DNA of 64,000 nucleotides from Fonsecaea monophora (GCF_001642475.1 NW_019173940.1:1-64000), one strand, 5' to 3'. Positions 32,489 through 43,729 are shown, counted from the stretch's first letter. Numbers and translations: made by a program. Notes: generated by a model not told the origin, from the sequence alone.

Positions 32489-33508
32489 ATGTCCCCGAAG
32501 CTCAACTGGACGCCAGACTCTCTCCCGTCGCTGGAAGGACGCACGTATGTGGTCACGGGAGGGAACGCCGGGATAGGGAGCTGGACGGTGCACCACCTAG
32601 CTCTGCGCGGGGCGACCGTGTACCTGACGTCGCGATCGGCCGAGAGAGGAGCGGCTGCGATCTCGTCGATAGCAGCGGCCATCAACAAGACGCACCCCGA
32701 GGTGGAGGCAGGCGATGTCGCGGGGCGGATCCACCTGGTGGTGATGGACCTGATGTCGCTGCGGTCGGTGGTCGCGGGGGCGAGTCGCATCCGCGCCGAA
32801 TGCACGCGGCTGCACGGCGTAGTCAACTCGGCGGGCATCATGGCCACGCCGTACCTGCTCAGCGAGGACGGCTACGAGTCGCAGTGGCAGACCAACTACC
32901 TTGCGCACTGGCTCCTGACGTGGCACCTGCTGCCGCTGCTGGAGTCCACGGCTCGAGCGTCACCGGAGGGTTCCGTCCGCGTCGTCAACGTCAGTTCGAT
33001 GGGCCACGCCGCGACGTTCAAGGAAGGGATCCGCTTCGCCGACACGGGGCTCAAAGACGCCTTCACATTCCGGCGCTACGCCCAGAGCAAGCTGGCCAAT
33101 ATCCTCCACGCCAACGCCTTGCATGCTCGATATAACAACAACAACAACACCGGTGACAACGCAGCCACCTCACCACCAGCACGCATCTGGTCCCTCTCCC
33201 TCCACCCCGGCAACATCGACACGCAACTCAACTCGCGCGCGTGGGGCGGCTCGGCCCTGACGCCCATCCTGCGCTGCATGGGCGCCTACATCACTCCCGA
33301 GCAAGGCAGCTACAACTCGCTGTGGGCCGTCGCGGGCAGCGCCGGCGTCCAAGTCACCCGCGCCATGTCGGGACACTACTTTGTGCCTGTGGGCGAGCAG
33401 AAGACGCCGAGCAAACAGGCGCAGGACCCTGAGGGGGCGCTGGCGCGGAGGCTGTGGGACTGGACCGAGCGGGAGATGGGGGCCAAGGGGTTCTTGGATG
33501 CTATTTGA
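32489..33508 (+). CDS. SDR, retinol-dehydrogenase/WWOX-like
   Basis: Single exon, 339 residues. TGGNAGIGSWTV (about 22-33) is the Rossmann motif, VVMDLMSLRSV the Asp-containing adenine site, HGVVNSAGIMATP replaces the common NNAG by NSAG, VVNVSSMGH carries the catalytic Ser, and RRYAQSKLANIL the Tyr-x3-Lys pair. The C-terminal half resembles retinol dehydrogenases and light-induced fungal SDRs. An Asn-rich insert (about residues 215-220) and a short GDNAATSPPA follow the active site. Base composition is more GC-rich than the surrounding spacers. The substrate is unknown. It is divergent from the bZIP gene and could share its promoter. Confidence 0.92.
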   Translation: MSPKLNWTPDSLPSLEGRTYVVTGGNAGIGSWTVHHLALRGATVYLTSRSAERGAAAISSIAAAINKTHPEVEAGDVAGRIHLVVMDLMSLRSVVAGASRIRAECTRLHGVVNSAGIMATPYLLSEDGYESQWQTNYLAHWLLTWHLLPLLESTARASPEGSVRVVNVSSMGHAATFKEGIRFADTGLKDAFTFRRYAQSKLANILHANALHARYNNNNNTGDNAATSPPARIWSLSLHPGNIDTQLNSRAWGGSALTPILRCMGAYITPEQGSYNSLWAVAGSAGVQVTRAMSGHYFVPVGEQKTPSKQAQDPEGALARRLWDWTEREMGAKGFLDAI

Positions 33509-34111
33509 TCTGGTTCATCCATTTTCGTGGATGGATTGATGGATGGAATGGCAGAGACGCATGTGCTGTTCGACAAAGCGATGAAGAAATGGGCATGGCA
33601 GAAAGAGGAAGGGGAAGAGCCACCAAGAAAGGTATGCTTTAGATGGCGCAGTATGGACTTTTGAGGGTACGGAGAAGTAAGAGTATCATTGACGAACGAC
33701 TACGACACATTCCAGTGGGCGGATATTTTGATTTCTTTCATGCTGAGAAAAGAATAATTGTAATATATCGTTGAGATCATGGTACCTGGGTAGATAGGTA
33801 GCTAGGTACCTCGTATACACCATGCAAAACGCCCTCGGACCTAATTTCGTTTCCCGTTGTATATATCCTTCGAACTTCCTTCAGAGACTTCCCGTGTTTC
33901 CATTCATATCCTTCCCATATTAAAACATAATGGAGACATCACGTCCCAGTTTTGAGATGCCAGATGTATGGCCACTCACAGAGATCTTTCTCTCAAGCAG
34001 CAACATACGGCTTCTCAGGGGGACGTCTATCTTGAGCGTCCCCCATTTTCAGTCCACATGCACAGCATCACCCAGTCAGAAGGACTTGGTAATTTCATAA
34101 TCCTGGTTATT
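33509..34111. other. Convergent intergenic spacer
   Basis: Between the SDR stop and the stop of the beta-repeat membrane protein. No gene or RNA seen; a short imperfect GGTAGnTAG repeat lies near 33787-33808. Confidence 0.6.
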
Positions 34112-35753
34112 TCAGCACGAGAACCTCGCGCTTCCATTGCCGATGACTGCAACCTCGACCTTTCTCCCTTGGGTAGCCCCTCTGTACCCATACAATTCAC
34201 GGCTGCTCTCTCTTCGTACCTCCAGCCCAGGTCCGCTGGCGCCGATGCTCCCGTGTCCGTGGGCCGCAAGATGAACCATCCCCTCCCACTGAGGCGGGTA
34301 TGAGACGACCGCACTCCCACTACCACGAACCGTGTGGCTCGCTTCGATGGCACGAATTGCTTCGGTCGAGCCCAAGTCCGGGACAATCTTGATGTGCTGG
34401 CTACCATGGTTAGAGGTAGTAGTGATGTTCGATTGCGGATCCATCTCAGAGACACCGACCGTAAATATGGTGACCGAGATAGAGCCCGCATTAGTGGAAA
34501 CGGAAGTAGATCCTCCGTTGCCATGCACCAAGTTGCCGTTGACACTGCCAGCGGTGCTAGAAATCTCCGTCACCAGTGTCCTCGATTTCGCAACGTCCGA
34601 GACGTAGGGTTTCTTGAAGAAACCACCTCCAGAAGTCATTTTCACATTGACACTGCCTGCTGTCGTGGAAAGACGAAGCACTGCTGGTTTATCTCCAGGC
34701 TGAACTTCGACGGTAACCGTAATGCTACCTGCTGTGGTCGAGAGATCGAGCAGATCATAGAGCTGGTAGGTGCCGGTGATCGAGCGGAAGGTCTCGCGTT
34801 CACGATGTTCACGCTTCGGCGGTGGCCACGGTGTCTGCGAGGGTTGTGAGCCAAAGCTCGGAAGCTGATACCGTCCGTCCTGTGCAACGAAGAAACGTAT
34901 TAGTAGCAGTTCAAAAATTCAGACATTAGTCGCGAGAGGAGAACTGATTGGAAAGAAAAGGTCCAAGTACATTCTTGAGCGACCGACATAAGCCCGGAAT
35001 CATAAGCCATAGGCAGGCAATAAGTGCAAGGAAGATAAAGCATAGCCGTTTGCATCGGCGGGCTCGATGTTTGTGGCGATCACATTGCCGCATAGCCTGC
35101 CGGCGCCCGCGGCAGCCTCGTCCTTTACCACGGCCCCGGAACCATAGCCGGGCCCGTTGTGGGTGATGTTGTAGGAAAACAGGCAGGCCCTCGAAGTCTG
35201 TATCTTCTTCTTGCTCGCGACAATCGTGGCTGTGATGACGATGGTGCGGGTCGGATTCCGATGCCAATGGACCCTCCTCTTCATCATTGCTTCGAGATGG
35301 GCATGGGCATGATTGCGGATTGGAAGAAGAGGACGCTGTAGCAGGAGCGCTTACTGGCTCAGGAACTGAAGAGGGGTTCGATCTTGCAGCAACAGGGGAC
35401 GCAGGTGCTGCAGGCGATTGAGACCCAACTTGAGTGCTGGCAGAAGGAGTGTAGATTGGAGGTGGATCCGAGGGATCCTCGTCCGACGAAAGGTGTGAAT
35501 ACCTGGTATCCCTCACTTCATCACCGTCTACTGTTGAAGCTTCTGGGGTTCTGTTGGTGGCGGGAGTACCGCCTGTGAAGTTGTCAGCCCATGAGCCTTG
35601 AGACCCAAGTCGTTGAGCCTCCGCTGCAGCGGATCGGGACTTGTCTGCGTCCCCTCCTTGGTGGTAGGATGTCGGAGACTGCCTGATGCTATCGTCAGGG
35701 TCGTCTTGGAATGTCTCGTAGTTGCGAGAGGGGTTTTTTTTGCGGATAGTCAT
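34112..35753 (-). CDS. Single-pass membrane protein with beta-repeat (DUF4097/DUF7330-like) C-terminal region
   Basis: Two exons, 34971-35753 and 34112-34879, encode 516 residues; the 91-nt intron (GTACTT...ACAG) joins SLKN to DGRYQLP. Residues 1-170 are disordered (Ser/Pro/Asp/Glu-rich), then a His/Asp and Arg/Cys-rich stretch, then one hydrophobic helix (LCFIFLALIACLWLMIPGL, about 238-256). Without a signal peptide this suggests type II topology with the C-terminus outside. The C-terminal region has recurring TAGSI/TAGSV turns (STTAGSITVTVEV, STTAGSVNVKM, SSTAGSVNGNL, STNAGSISVTI), which suggests a right-handed beta-solenoid as in DUF4097 or fungal DUF7330 proteins. Function is unknown; a surface role is inferred. 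Confidence 0.8.
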
Positions 35754-36287
35754 GGCGGGAAACTCTGAATGCTGGCTGGATAACTGATGCAAGAAGCGGG
35801 GAATCGACTCAGCGCATTGAGTCTGGAGATGGAACCTTCAGAGAAGGATGTTTTGAGCCTGAAGAAGGAATAAGAGAAAACAGTCAGAACGCCGTTAGTC
35901 TGATATCAGAATTATCTTGTACCATCATCCACCCCTCCGTGGACTTGCCATGGGGTGATTGTAAGGTGTGTTTCGGTTGTCGCCGCAGGCAGACACCAAA
36001 GAAACCTGGAACGGCGCCCAGCTGCGCCGCCCCCTCTTGTCTATCAGGTACCGCATGCTCCCCAAAGTGGTTACCGACTTCCTGCAAGTCGTTGGGCGGC
36101 GGGGAGGAGATGGGCATTGATAGGTCCTAAGGGCTTAAGCTTGTGGTGTTCTTGGTGCTGTTTGGGTGGCTCCTGTTCCCACAGGGCAGGTTAAGGCCCC
36201 CAGCCGATGCCTGGAGCTCCCCACTAACGTCATATGCCACCGATATCGTATTCGTACTGACAGTTAACTTCGCTAATTCGCTGGACT
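35754..36287. other. Intergenic spacer upstream of the membrane protein gene
   Basis: Probable promoter of the minus-strand gene that starts at 35753. Short open frames only; nothing recognised. Confidence 0.55.
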
Positions 36288-36290
36288 GTG

Positions 36291-36803
36291 ATGGAGGGAT
36301 ATACCTACTCTCAAGCATCGAGTTCAAAGGAGCTGAAACCCAACACAAAAGTCCAAAATGACCAGATGCAAGCGACGGTGTATTCACGAAGAGCCCCAAG
36401 GTGGATTTATCCTTCCAGAAGGATGAGGGACATTAACTCACGTACTACATCGATCGAGCAACCAAACCTCAAGGCTGAGCTTTCACTATCCAACAACGAT
36501 ACTAGTGGGGGATATCTGCATTTGAATGAATGTACAGTTCCAAGATCCGATCTGAACTCCCTCGCTGATGCATTTGGAACTCGACTCGCTAATCTCGCTC
36601 AATCGATCTTCGCTGATAACTCTCAAGTTTCACTGACCGAAGCATATCCAACACTGTGCAGAGAGCTTTTGGACGAAATCACAACATGCACGCTCGTCAA
36701 ATCAATCGATGTCTCTCTTTCACAGTCGACATTCCCGTCTTCCTCTGCCAGCGAAGACTGCAATCCATCAACTTTGATTTACCAATCGTCCGGCTCTAGA
36801 TAA
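36291..36803 (+). CDS. Hypothetical protein of 170 residues, overlapping a convergent gene
   Basis: An ATG-started frame of 170 codons on the plus strand ends TAA at 36801-36803, eight bases inside the 3' end of the convergent coiled-coil gene. The N-terminal part is polar and basic (SRRAPRWIYPSRRMRDINSR); the C-terminal half could be helical (LNSLADAFGTRLANLAQSIF). I recognise no domain. Length and composition make it more credible than neighbouring open frames, but there is no independent support; it could be chance or an exon of a larger gene. Confidence 0.3.
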   Translation: MEGYTYSQASSSKELKPNTKVQNDQMQATVYSRRAPRWIYPSRRMRDINSRTTSIEQPNLKAELSLSNNDTSGGYLHLNECTVPRSDLNSLADAFGTRLANLAQSIFADNSQVSLTEAYPTLCRELLDEITTCTLVKSIDVSLSQSTFPSSSASEDCNPSTLIYQSSGSR

Positions 36804-38682
36804 ACCCAAGGTTCTCTAGAATCGCCTTCGCTTCGTTCATCGGCAATCCAGCGACGCCCAGGGCACGCACTTGCGTTCCCCTCCTCAATCGCTGAAGACC
36901 AACAGCAACTTTCCAGCCCTCGGATTGGGACAAGATGAAGACGTATTTCTTGCCTTCTTGGTCGCGGATGCTCGCGCGAAGGACGTGGAGACCGGAGAGT
37001 TCGCAGCTCTGTGTGAGTGAAGAGTCAGTAAAGGTTGAGGTGGTTGATCTGGTGGTCGCGGTAACAGGGGTCGACGAAGAAGAAAGTGGGACACCACTTG
37101 GACATCGAGATCGGGTTGCTTTCTTGCACCCGCTTTTGCAAACGTCCAATAGTTTACTGAGAAAAACGACAGATTCATTCTGCGAAGGCGACGGAGAGTC
37201 CCTCCTCGAGTCGACGCTGAAACCGAAACCAAGGGGAAATTTCCGTTTAGGGGGACCCGTGACCATGCCTTCAGGGGAAAGAAAATGGGGACACCATACC
37301 TCTGCCAGCTTCATCGTCCAAGCCTTGACATCCCACTCACGTTGCGGCACTCCTCGTACGTCGTCGTCGATGAATAGGCCTTCGGTCGTGATACGCAAGA
37401 TCAATCCGTCGGTGACATTACCTTGTCCAGATATCAGTTGGGAAATTGGGGTTCGCATAAATGCATTGTTGAAGGAGAAGACGCCCTTGATGATGATCTT
37501 ATCAGGGTCTTTGGTCGAATACGGTCCGCGCATCGAGGGAGGTGGCGTGGTTTTGGCGGTGCTCTCTGACGGGGCGTAAGATGACTCGGAGTACATCGAA
37601 GCCGCAGAATTGGCCTTGTGCGTTCGTTTGGGTCGGTCATATGGTCTGAATGAGTATGCGTCATCGTCTCGTTCCGTGGTCGCGGTTGGCATGGGTGGAC
37701 GCTTGGGAGGACTTCGAGCAGCCTGCTCCCTTTTCGCCTTTTCAGCAGCAGCAGCTTCAGCTTTTGCGGCCGCCTCCTTCTCCTCACGCTCTTTCTTCTC
37801 CCTGCGTTCGCGTTCAAGTCTCTCAAGCAGTTCCTTTTCTCTCAGCTTCAGTCGCTCCCTTTCTAGCTGATCTTTCTGTCTCTGGAGCTCCTTCTCGAGC
37901 TCTTCTTTCTCCCTCTGACGGTCCTTTTCTAGTTGTTCCTGCCTCTGTCGTTCCTTCTCCAGCTCGTCTTTCTGTTTCTGTCTTTCCTTCTCCAATTCCT
38001 CCCTGCGCTTTTTCAGTTCCTCGGCCCGTTTGCGCTCCTCTTCTCTTTTCCTTGTCTCTTCTCGCGCTTTCTCCCAGCTTGACTTAGCGCTGGTGGTATT
38101 GGCTTTGGTATTGGCTTGGGGGGGTGGCCTCTGCCATGATGATTGTGGAGGAGGGCTGCTCGTGCCATGATTAGGCGGAGGGGGAGGATGAGGCTGAGGG
38201 GGAGGAGGGGGAGGGGATTGAGCACTCGGTTGAGGCCCTGGTTGCGTGTAAGATCCAGTGTTGCCGTAACCATTATGGCCTGGACCACTTGGACCACCTG
38301 AACTCGCATTAGACCCTCCACGATTAAATCCAGTGTAATTTTGCCATTCACTTTGGGTCTTGCCAAATGCCCACGCTACAATCGCGACACCACAGATGAG
38401 CGTGAAAACGCCAGTCCCGCCACTGTTGATGGTGCTCACTAGCCATTCTTTGACAACGGGTACGGCGGTGTAGTAGATGAAGAAGGAGGCTGCGGTACAC
38501 AAGGCTCCAGCCAAAAAGGAGTTGCGGTGTGTCTGCAGCGAAGGGAGGTAGAGGAAGCCCGAGCCCGAGGAATGTGGAGGGATGACAAAAATGTCGTATT
38601 TGCCATCAGGGAGACCTCCAGACCTGCCACCGCTTTGTGGATTTGTGCCATGCGGCGGTGGCGGCGGCGGAGGGGGCTCCAT
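36796..38682 (-). CDS. Fungal two-TM protein with long charged coiled coil, function unknown
   Basis: The frame is open for 628 codons from the ATG at 38682. It starts with a polyproline stretch, has two membrane helices (about 55-75 and 85-105), then Gly/Pro-rich sequence, a charged coiled coil or single alpha-helix of about 130 residues built from ELEKERQRQ-like units (about 200-330), and a globular C-terminal domain (GVFSFNNAFMRTPI, then LHVLRASIRDQEGKKYVF). A GTATGG donor at 37299 and an ACACAG acceptor ending 37009 bound 291 nt, a multiple of three; removing them joins WTMKLAE to SCELSGLHVL and deletes a low-complexity stretch, giving 531 residues. I think splicing is likely, but both forms keep frame. 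Confidence 0.75.
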   Translation of the reverse strand: MEPPPPPPPPHGTNPQSGGRSGGLPDGKYDIFVIPPHSSGSGFLYLPSLQTHRNSFLAGALCTAASFFIYYTAVPVVKEWLVSTINSGGTGVFTLICGVAIVAWAFGKTQSEWQNYTGFNRGGSNASSGGPSGPGHNGYGNTGSYTQPGPQPSAQSPPPPPPQPHPPPPPNHGTSSPPPQSSWQRPPPQANTKANTTSAKSSWEKAREETRKREEERKRAEELKKRREELEKERQKQKDELEKERQRQEQLEKDRQREKEELEKELQRQKDQLERERLKLREKELLERLERERREKKEREEKEAAAKAEAAAAEKAKREQAARSPPKRPPMPTATTERDDDAYSFRPYDRPKRTHKANSAASMYSESSYAPSESTAKTTPPPSMRGPYSTKDPDKIIIKGVFSFNNAFMRTPISQLISGQGNVTDGLILRITTEGLFIDDDVRGVPQREWDVKAWTMKLAEVWCPHFLSPEGMVTGPPKRKFPLGFGFSVDSRRDSPSPSQNESVVFLSKLLDVCKSGCKKATRSRCPSGVPLSSSSTPVTATTRSTTSTFTDSSLTQSCELSGLHVLRASIRDQEGKKYVFILSQSEGWKVAVGLQRLRRGTQVRALGVAGLPMNEAKAILENLGFI

Positions 38683-40338
38683 GAGAGCAGAGCCCTCTGA
38701 TGATTCGAATTTTTGTCTACCTTTCCAAGCACAATTGCGTCGTCCGTGGTAACTGTGCTAGGGCCTTCTTTTTCATATTAACAGCTGGACTGCGCGGGCT
38801 GCAGTTCCAGTGACGGGGGAACGGGATCGAGGTGTGGTGAGAGACCGAAGAGGCGCCGATGCGTGAGAAAACAGGCTCGTTATTGACGGTATCGTTACTG
38901 TCAAGACTCGGGAGGAGTGACAGTCGAGGGTGGTTAAAAATGAATCCGAGATTTGACGTGTTGGAGTAGAATGGTAGGTGTGAGAAAGAGTCTGGAAGAA
39001 AAGTACGATAGGAGGCAGCAGTACGGAAACAGAGCAGTGACTGGCCCTGGCACTGGATGTGATTTGACTTTGGGCCCTCGAGAAGACTCGACAGGGCCAG
39101 GGAAGTTTGCACAAGGTGGACTGGTCGAGGTGTGATGGCGCTAAGACGGGAGGGAAGGCCCTCGAGGGTGTCGGGGTCAACTTTCCGGCGGGCACCCAGG
39201 ATCCTGGAGTATAAGCCCAAAGGGGAGGTGGTCCAATTAATCGGTGGTGGACGGGAGGGGAAGAAAGAGATTGATGTGGCAATCAATCGGCGAATTTCTC
39301 TCCTTTGTCTGAGAGGAGAGCTTCCTTTTTTTCAATGGAGGGGATGAGATCTGTGAAACAGCGCAGGACTACCAGAAGGTGGGTAGACGGTGGTGAGGCA
39401 GGGCACAGGAACAGAAATCCCAGAGATGCAGCGAGCAACTTTTTAATCACTCTGGGACCATGTAACCTGCTTGCCCACCATTTTTTCCACTCCCCATCAA
39501 AGAGGCGCCTACTGCACACTACGAGAGGGAGCACAAGCAGGAGCACGCGCACCAGATAAATATGGATTTCTACTCGCATGCATGTTCAACACCTCGCACT
39601 GTCCGAAGCCCCAGAGGGGGATTTTCAAAACAACAAAGTCGACCGATATCCAATGGAACTGAAGGTCAGCAGCGGTATGATGTTGGGGCCTGCACTCGAA
39701 TTTTGCTAACTGGGCAAATCAGGGTTGCAGCTCGAGTGTCCAAGGCGGTGATAGGCAGATTTTCCTGCAGAAATCAACGCGCCTCTCCCCCAAGTCCGAG
39801 GCCTACCTTCCACCAGGCATCCAAGACAGCATCCTTCGCTTAGCCAGCATCAGCAATGAGCGACGGTGTTGGTCACGGACGCATGCGAGAGGACCACGTT
39901 GGACGTTGGGTCAGGCGGTGTGTTCGTCTGATGGAGATTTCCCGGGTGACGAGAACAAGTTGGCTACGCGAAGATGTGATGCGCGATTACAAGACTTTGA
40001 AGCGAGTGATAAACAATGCGGCCCGTTTGAGGGTTGACGGGGGAACAACAACGCGGGCTTGAAGCTAACCGATCGCTAACACGACCCAGCACCGGGGGCC
40101 AACGGCTCTTGCAGGCAGCCTAATCCCTGCTTCCCTGCCTAATCACATCTCAGTCACCGCCTAGTGTCCCCCCTAGAAGCCGCCCAGCGGAAAGTTTGAG
40201 CTCCTCCCGCCAGGCTCACCCAACCACTCGTCGCCTAAAACCTCCGAGCGGTTCCCTCGTGGTCGACGTTCCTCCATGCACCATGCATGATGACTTCATC
40301 TCGAATTCGATCCAAGATCGCTGTGTCCCAGGCATCGG
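38683..40338. other. 1.65 kb intergenic region
   Basis: The first 600 bases are the likely promoter and leader of the coiled-coil gene; a minus-strand frame of 189 codons there (38717-39286) looks like non-coding pyrimidine-rich leader. Nothing is recognised in the rest, up to the 3' end of the MFS exporter gene. Confidence 0.5.
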
Positions 40339-42063
40339 TCAAAATGTGATCTGAAACTTTTCCCTTACCCGCCCACCGAAATAATAAAACAATAACGGAC
40401 TCGGCGCTATCATCACCGCAAGGAATCCGAAGCAGCTGATCCCCCATCCATAGCCTAGCTTTTCAAACAGAAGCGGCGCAAACAGGGGGACTATACCGCC
40501 TACCAGACTCCGGAATACAGACCCTCCTGCAATGGCTGAGGCGGCGTACGTCGAGAACGAATCGATGTAATAATTCTGAACGGCATTGAAGACCACCACT
40601 TGACCCACGCCGTAGAAATATGTCGCCGCAATGCTCGCAAGCCAGTGAGCACGGAATTGGACAGTCCATGCGAACCAGAAGAGACTCACAGGGATCAGAA
40701 CGCTGCCGATATTTGCGAGTGGCAAGCGGTACTCAGGGAGCGGCTTCCCACCATGCTTCTCTGTCAGTCTGTTGAAGACGGTGTCGATGCGAGGAACGAG
40801 GAACCGGACCGAGGTCAGGAATCCCAGTCCTGGTCCTAGATACAAGAGGCCAATTTGCTCTGAGCTGAAACTGTAGGGTGGTTGCGAGTAGATGCTCTGC
40901 ATGTTGGTGTAGATGCTATACGTGGTGCCAAAGATCAGGGCTTGGTACATGCTCATGATTAGCACCATCGGCTGGACGAAAATAACGAACGGCCGTTTCA
41001 TGCTCTCCTGGAGCTTCTGGGAGAGTGGTCGCTCGTCCTCGCCATCGAAGTAGTACTTCGTCTTCTTCCCCAGTCCTTGAGAATCTTGTTGGGCCAGATC
41101 GGCTTTGCGACGACCTAGGAGGACCGGTGCGTACGTTTCTTTGAGGAAGAAGTACCCAATTGCAGTATTGATGGCACAGACGATGGTGAGAATCTGTAAC
41201 GAGACCACCTGTTAGCCCCTGTGCTGTTCGACTTCTTGTTCATTCTCCAATCTTACCCAATATATCCATCTCCATCCCAAGCGACTGACAATGACGCCTC
41301 CAAATAGAGGTCCAAGTGTTGGGCCTAGGGCTTGCTGTCAGCGACCTCCACTGACTTCAGAGAGTGATTCTTGTATAGTCACCTAGAAGGGGTCCGAGGA
41401 GGTACCAGCCAAAGATGCCCGCTCGTTCAGACGGATCATACATGTCCGATATCGTCCCGCCTCCGTTGGCTATCCCGACACCTGCAACACCCTCATCAGT
41501 ACCGAGTACACTTCTGTTCTCGCATTTCCCACAGCCTTCAACGCTGCTAGTGCTGCTTGCGATGGTTACTCACTGCCGAAGAAGCCCGACACGGTGCGCA
41601 TGGCAATGAGCGTCTGGATGTTTGGGCTCAACGCCGACGCCGCCTGGAGGAGGGTAAAGACGGCGAAACAGAAGATATACAGGGCCCTGCGGCCAAAGTC
41701 CTCGGACAGGGGCGCCCAGACCAGAGGGCCCAGGCCAAGGGTGATGACGAACCCCGTCGTCGTGGCGATGACGCTCTGCTCGCTCGTGTCCAGATCTTTG
41801 GCGATCTGGCTGATGCCCGGGGTGAACATGGACGAGGCCAGCGGGCTCAGCACGGCCATCAGCGAGATGATGCCTACGTTGAGGAGCTTCTTCCTCCCGT
41901 TCCAAGCTTTGGGGTTCTCTTCGTCGTCCACGCCGAACTGGATCCGGTGCGTCTCCTGGCTGTGTTGGCTGCTGCTGGCGCTGTCGACATCCCCGTCATG
42001 GGGACCAAGGAGTGGTTGTCGTTCCTCGTCATCTTCGTGATCGCGAGGGGGGAGGGGAGGCAT
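40339..42063 (-). CDS. MFS transporter, DHA1 family (drug or polyamine:H+ antiporter type)
   Basis: Four exons (41574-42063, 41383-41481, 41257-41324, 40339-41193) encode 503 residues, with 12 predicted membrane helices. The soluble N-terminus is acidic. Helix 1 follows GRKKLLNVGI; WAPLSEDFGRRALYI is the loop 2-3 motif A, and GVGIANGGGTISDMYDPSERAG is close to the DHA1 motif around helix 5. The final exon carries helices 6-12, with the long central loop (GRRKADLAQQDSQ). DHA1 antiporters export toxins or polyamines; substrate is not predictable. A copy of TACCGAGTAC lies in the first intron (41500-41509). Confidence 0.92.
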
Positions 42064-43126
42064 CTGTTCCTGTCTCGAGGGGTGGTGGCATTAGAGATCC
42101 GTACCAGGGGCAACAATTGGCTCTGGACGAATTCTGGACATTTAACGAGAAACCAAGATATGAATGAACGTTGCAGGCATGGTGTCATGTCAGGGTTTTC
42201 CGTTGTTCCAGGAGAAATAGACTTCTCGATGGTATATGCCAGATCTGTGATCTGTCCGTCACCTGCATCGATGACGCCTACAGGTTCCGGGGGGGCCTGG
42301 CCATCCACCATCCAAACGGACATCGAATCCGCTCGCCTCTCGGTGCTCGCTGTTTCTACTTGTAGATACGAGTACCTCGTACCTGGGTAGGTATCACCGA
42401 AGAACGAGATGCATCTTGATCCCCACAAAAATCCCCACCACAAAGAAAACATGCCCATCTATGCCCAATATCGAAACTTGGGATGGGTTTATTATTTCAC
42501 ATCCGAACAACTACCCAGCGACCAAAAATCCCCATTGCCCGCGCAACCTATCCAAAAGACACCGAAGGCTTCTTCGGACAAGCTGGCCAAAGTCCACTGG
42601 AATCAATGGGCTCACTCTGTGCTGGAGTGGATGTGTGATCCACATCTTCTGCTGACAAGCAGTCTTCTGGGCCGGGTGTCTATGTACATGCCTCGTACAT
42701 ATGTAGAATATCTACATTTCCTCGAGCTATGAGGCATAAAAGAAGGTCATATGAGGGAGGTTGCTGAATACTTTTTGGAGATTTGAGAATACACAGGTTG
42801 AATCAAAGCTGGGTGATTATACATTCGTCGGGCGCTGTGCCCGCTCGCTGGAAAATGTCGCCGCCGCAAAAATTGTTTCTCGTGGCCATGGACACTTCTG
42901 CTCGGGCAGCTTCTAGGTAGGGCAAATTTGGCACTGTATGGACCTTCGGGATCGTCGTGATTCGGCCTGTGTCTTTTCTCGTTTCCTAGCGCCAGGAAAC
43001 ATCCTGTCGCAGTGTTGCCGGTGAGAATGTGAGGCGGCGCTTCGTTGCTGCCCGCAGATTTGGTCGAGCTCTCACAAGTCCTGTCCATTATGATCTTGTG
43101 GTAATGCTTTTTCCGTCCATGTCTGA
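42064..43126. other. Intergenic region upstream of the DHA1 gene
   Basis: No gene supported. It contains an imperfect palindrome GAGTACCTCGTACCTGG near 42369-42385 and the likely promoter of the MFS gene. The right end is the 3' region of the AIM11-like gene. Confidence 0.5.
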
Positions 43127-43729
43127 TCACCTCTCCTGGCCTCGTTCATTCGTCTGCGAAGGTCGTGGTCCTTTCGCTTCCTTGCGCGCCAGCACGGTCG
43201 CCATCCACTCCTCAAACTCCTCCTCAGCTTCCTTCTCCGACTTGCCCGTCCCGTCGACGCCCAGCCCACCTCTTATCTTCCTGCGCGCCTCTGCCAGACT
43301 GTTGATGTCGAAATACCACATAGCTCCTCCCGTGACCATCATTGACAGACTGAGGACGTTGATCGTCGCGATGTTCAATGCTTCGACTGCTTCCATGGCA
43401 CCGTTGACTTTTTTCGCTTGTTCCGCCTGGTGTGCCGGGGCATTGGCGTAGAAAGCCGGATTGGAGGCCAGCCGTTTTCGCGCAAGGCTTCTTCGAGTGA
43501 CGAGGAGGGAGAAGGCGAAAAATACGGCGCCAGCACCAAAAATGAGTTTGTTTCTGTTCAAACGTTCGGTTTGTGTCTGCTGCGGCGTCACGGGTTTGGC
43601 TGCTTCAATGGTAGATTCGGCCGGCTTCACAGGTTCTTCGAGGACGCGCTTCTCGGGAGCTGCAGGCTGGCCAGCTGCTGAAGGCACTGGGTTCTTTGAC
43701 GATGTGAACCATGATGTAAACCACGACAT
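43127..43729 (-). CDS. AIM11: Aim11-like mitochondrial membrane protein
   Basis: Single exon, 200 residues from the ATG at 43729 (MSWFTSWFTSSKNP). A disordered Pro/Ala/Glu-rich stretch precedes NRNKLIFGAGAVFFAFSLL and TRRSLARKR, the conserved core of the Aim11 family; a second helix, NVLSLSMMVTGGAMWYFDI, follows, then an acidic tail (EKEAEEEFEEWMATVLARKE). Yeast Aim11 was named from screens for altered mitochondrial inheritance, and its molecular role is not defined. The open frame extends 20 codons upstream but without an ATG. Confidence 0.88.
   Translation of the reverse strand: MSWFTSWFTSSKNPVPSAAGQPAAPEKRVLEEPVKPAESTIEAAKPVTPQQTQTERLNRNKLIFGAGAVFFAFSLLVTRRSLARKRLASNPAFYANAPAHQAEQAKKVNGAMEAVEALNIATINVLSLSMMVTGGAMWYFDINSLAEARRKIRGGLGVDGTGKSEKEAEEEFEEWMATVLARKEAKGPRPSQTNERGQER

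Noticed and set aside
38717..39286. 189-codon minus-strand frame upstream of the coiled-coil gene
   Set aside because: The sequence is Ser/Pro/Leu-rich like a translated pyrimidine-rich leader and overlaps another open frame of similar quality.
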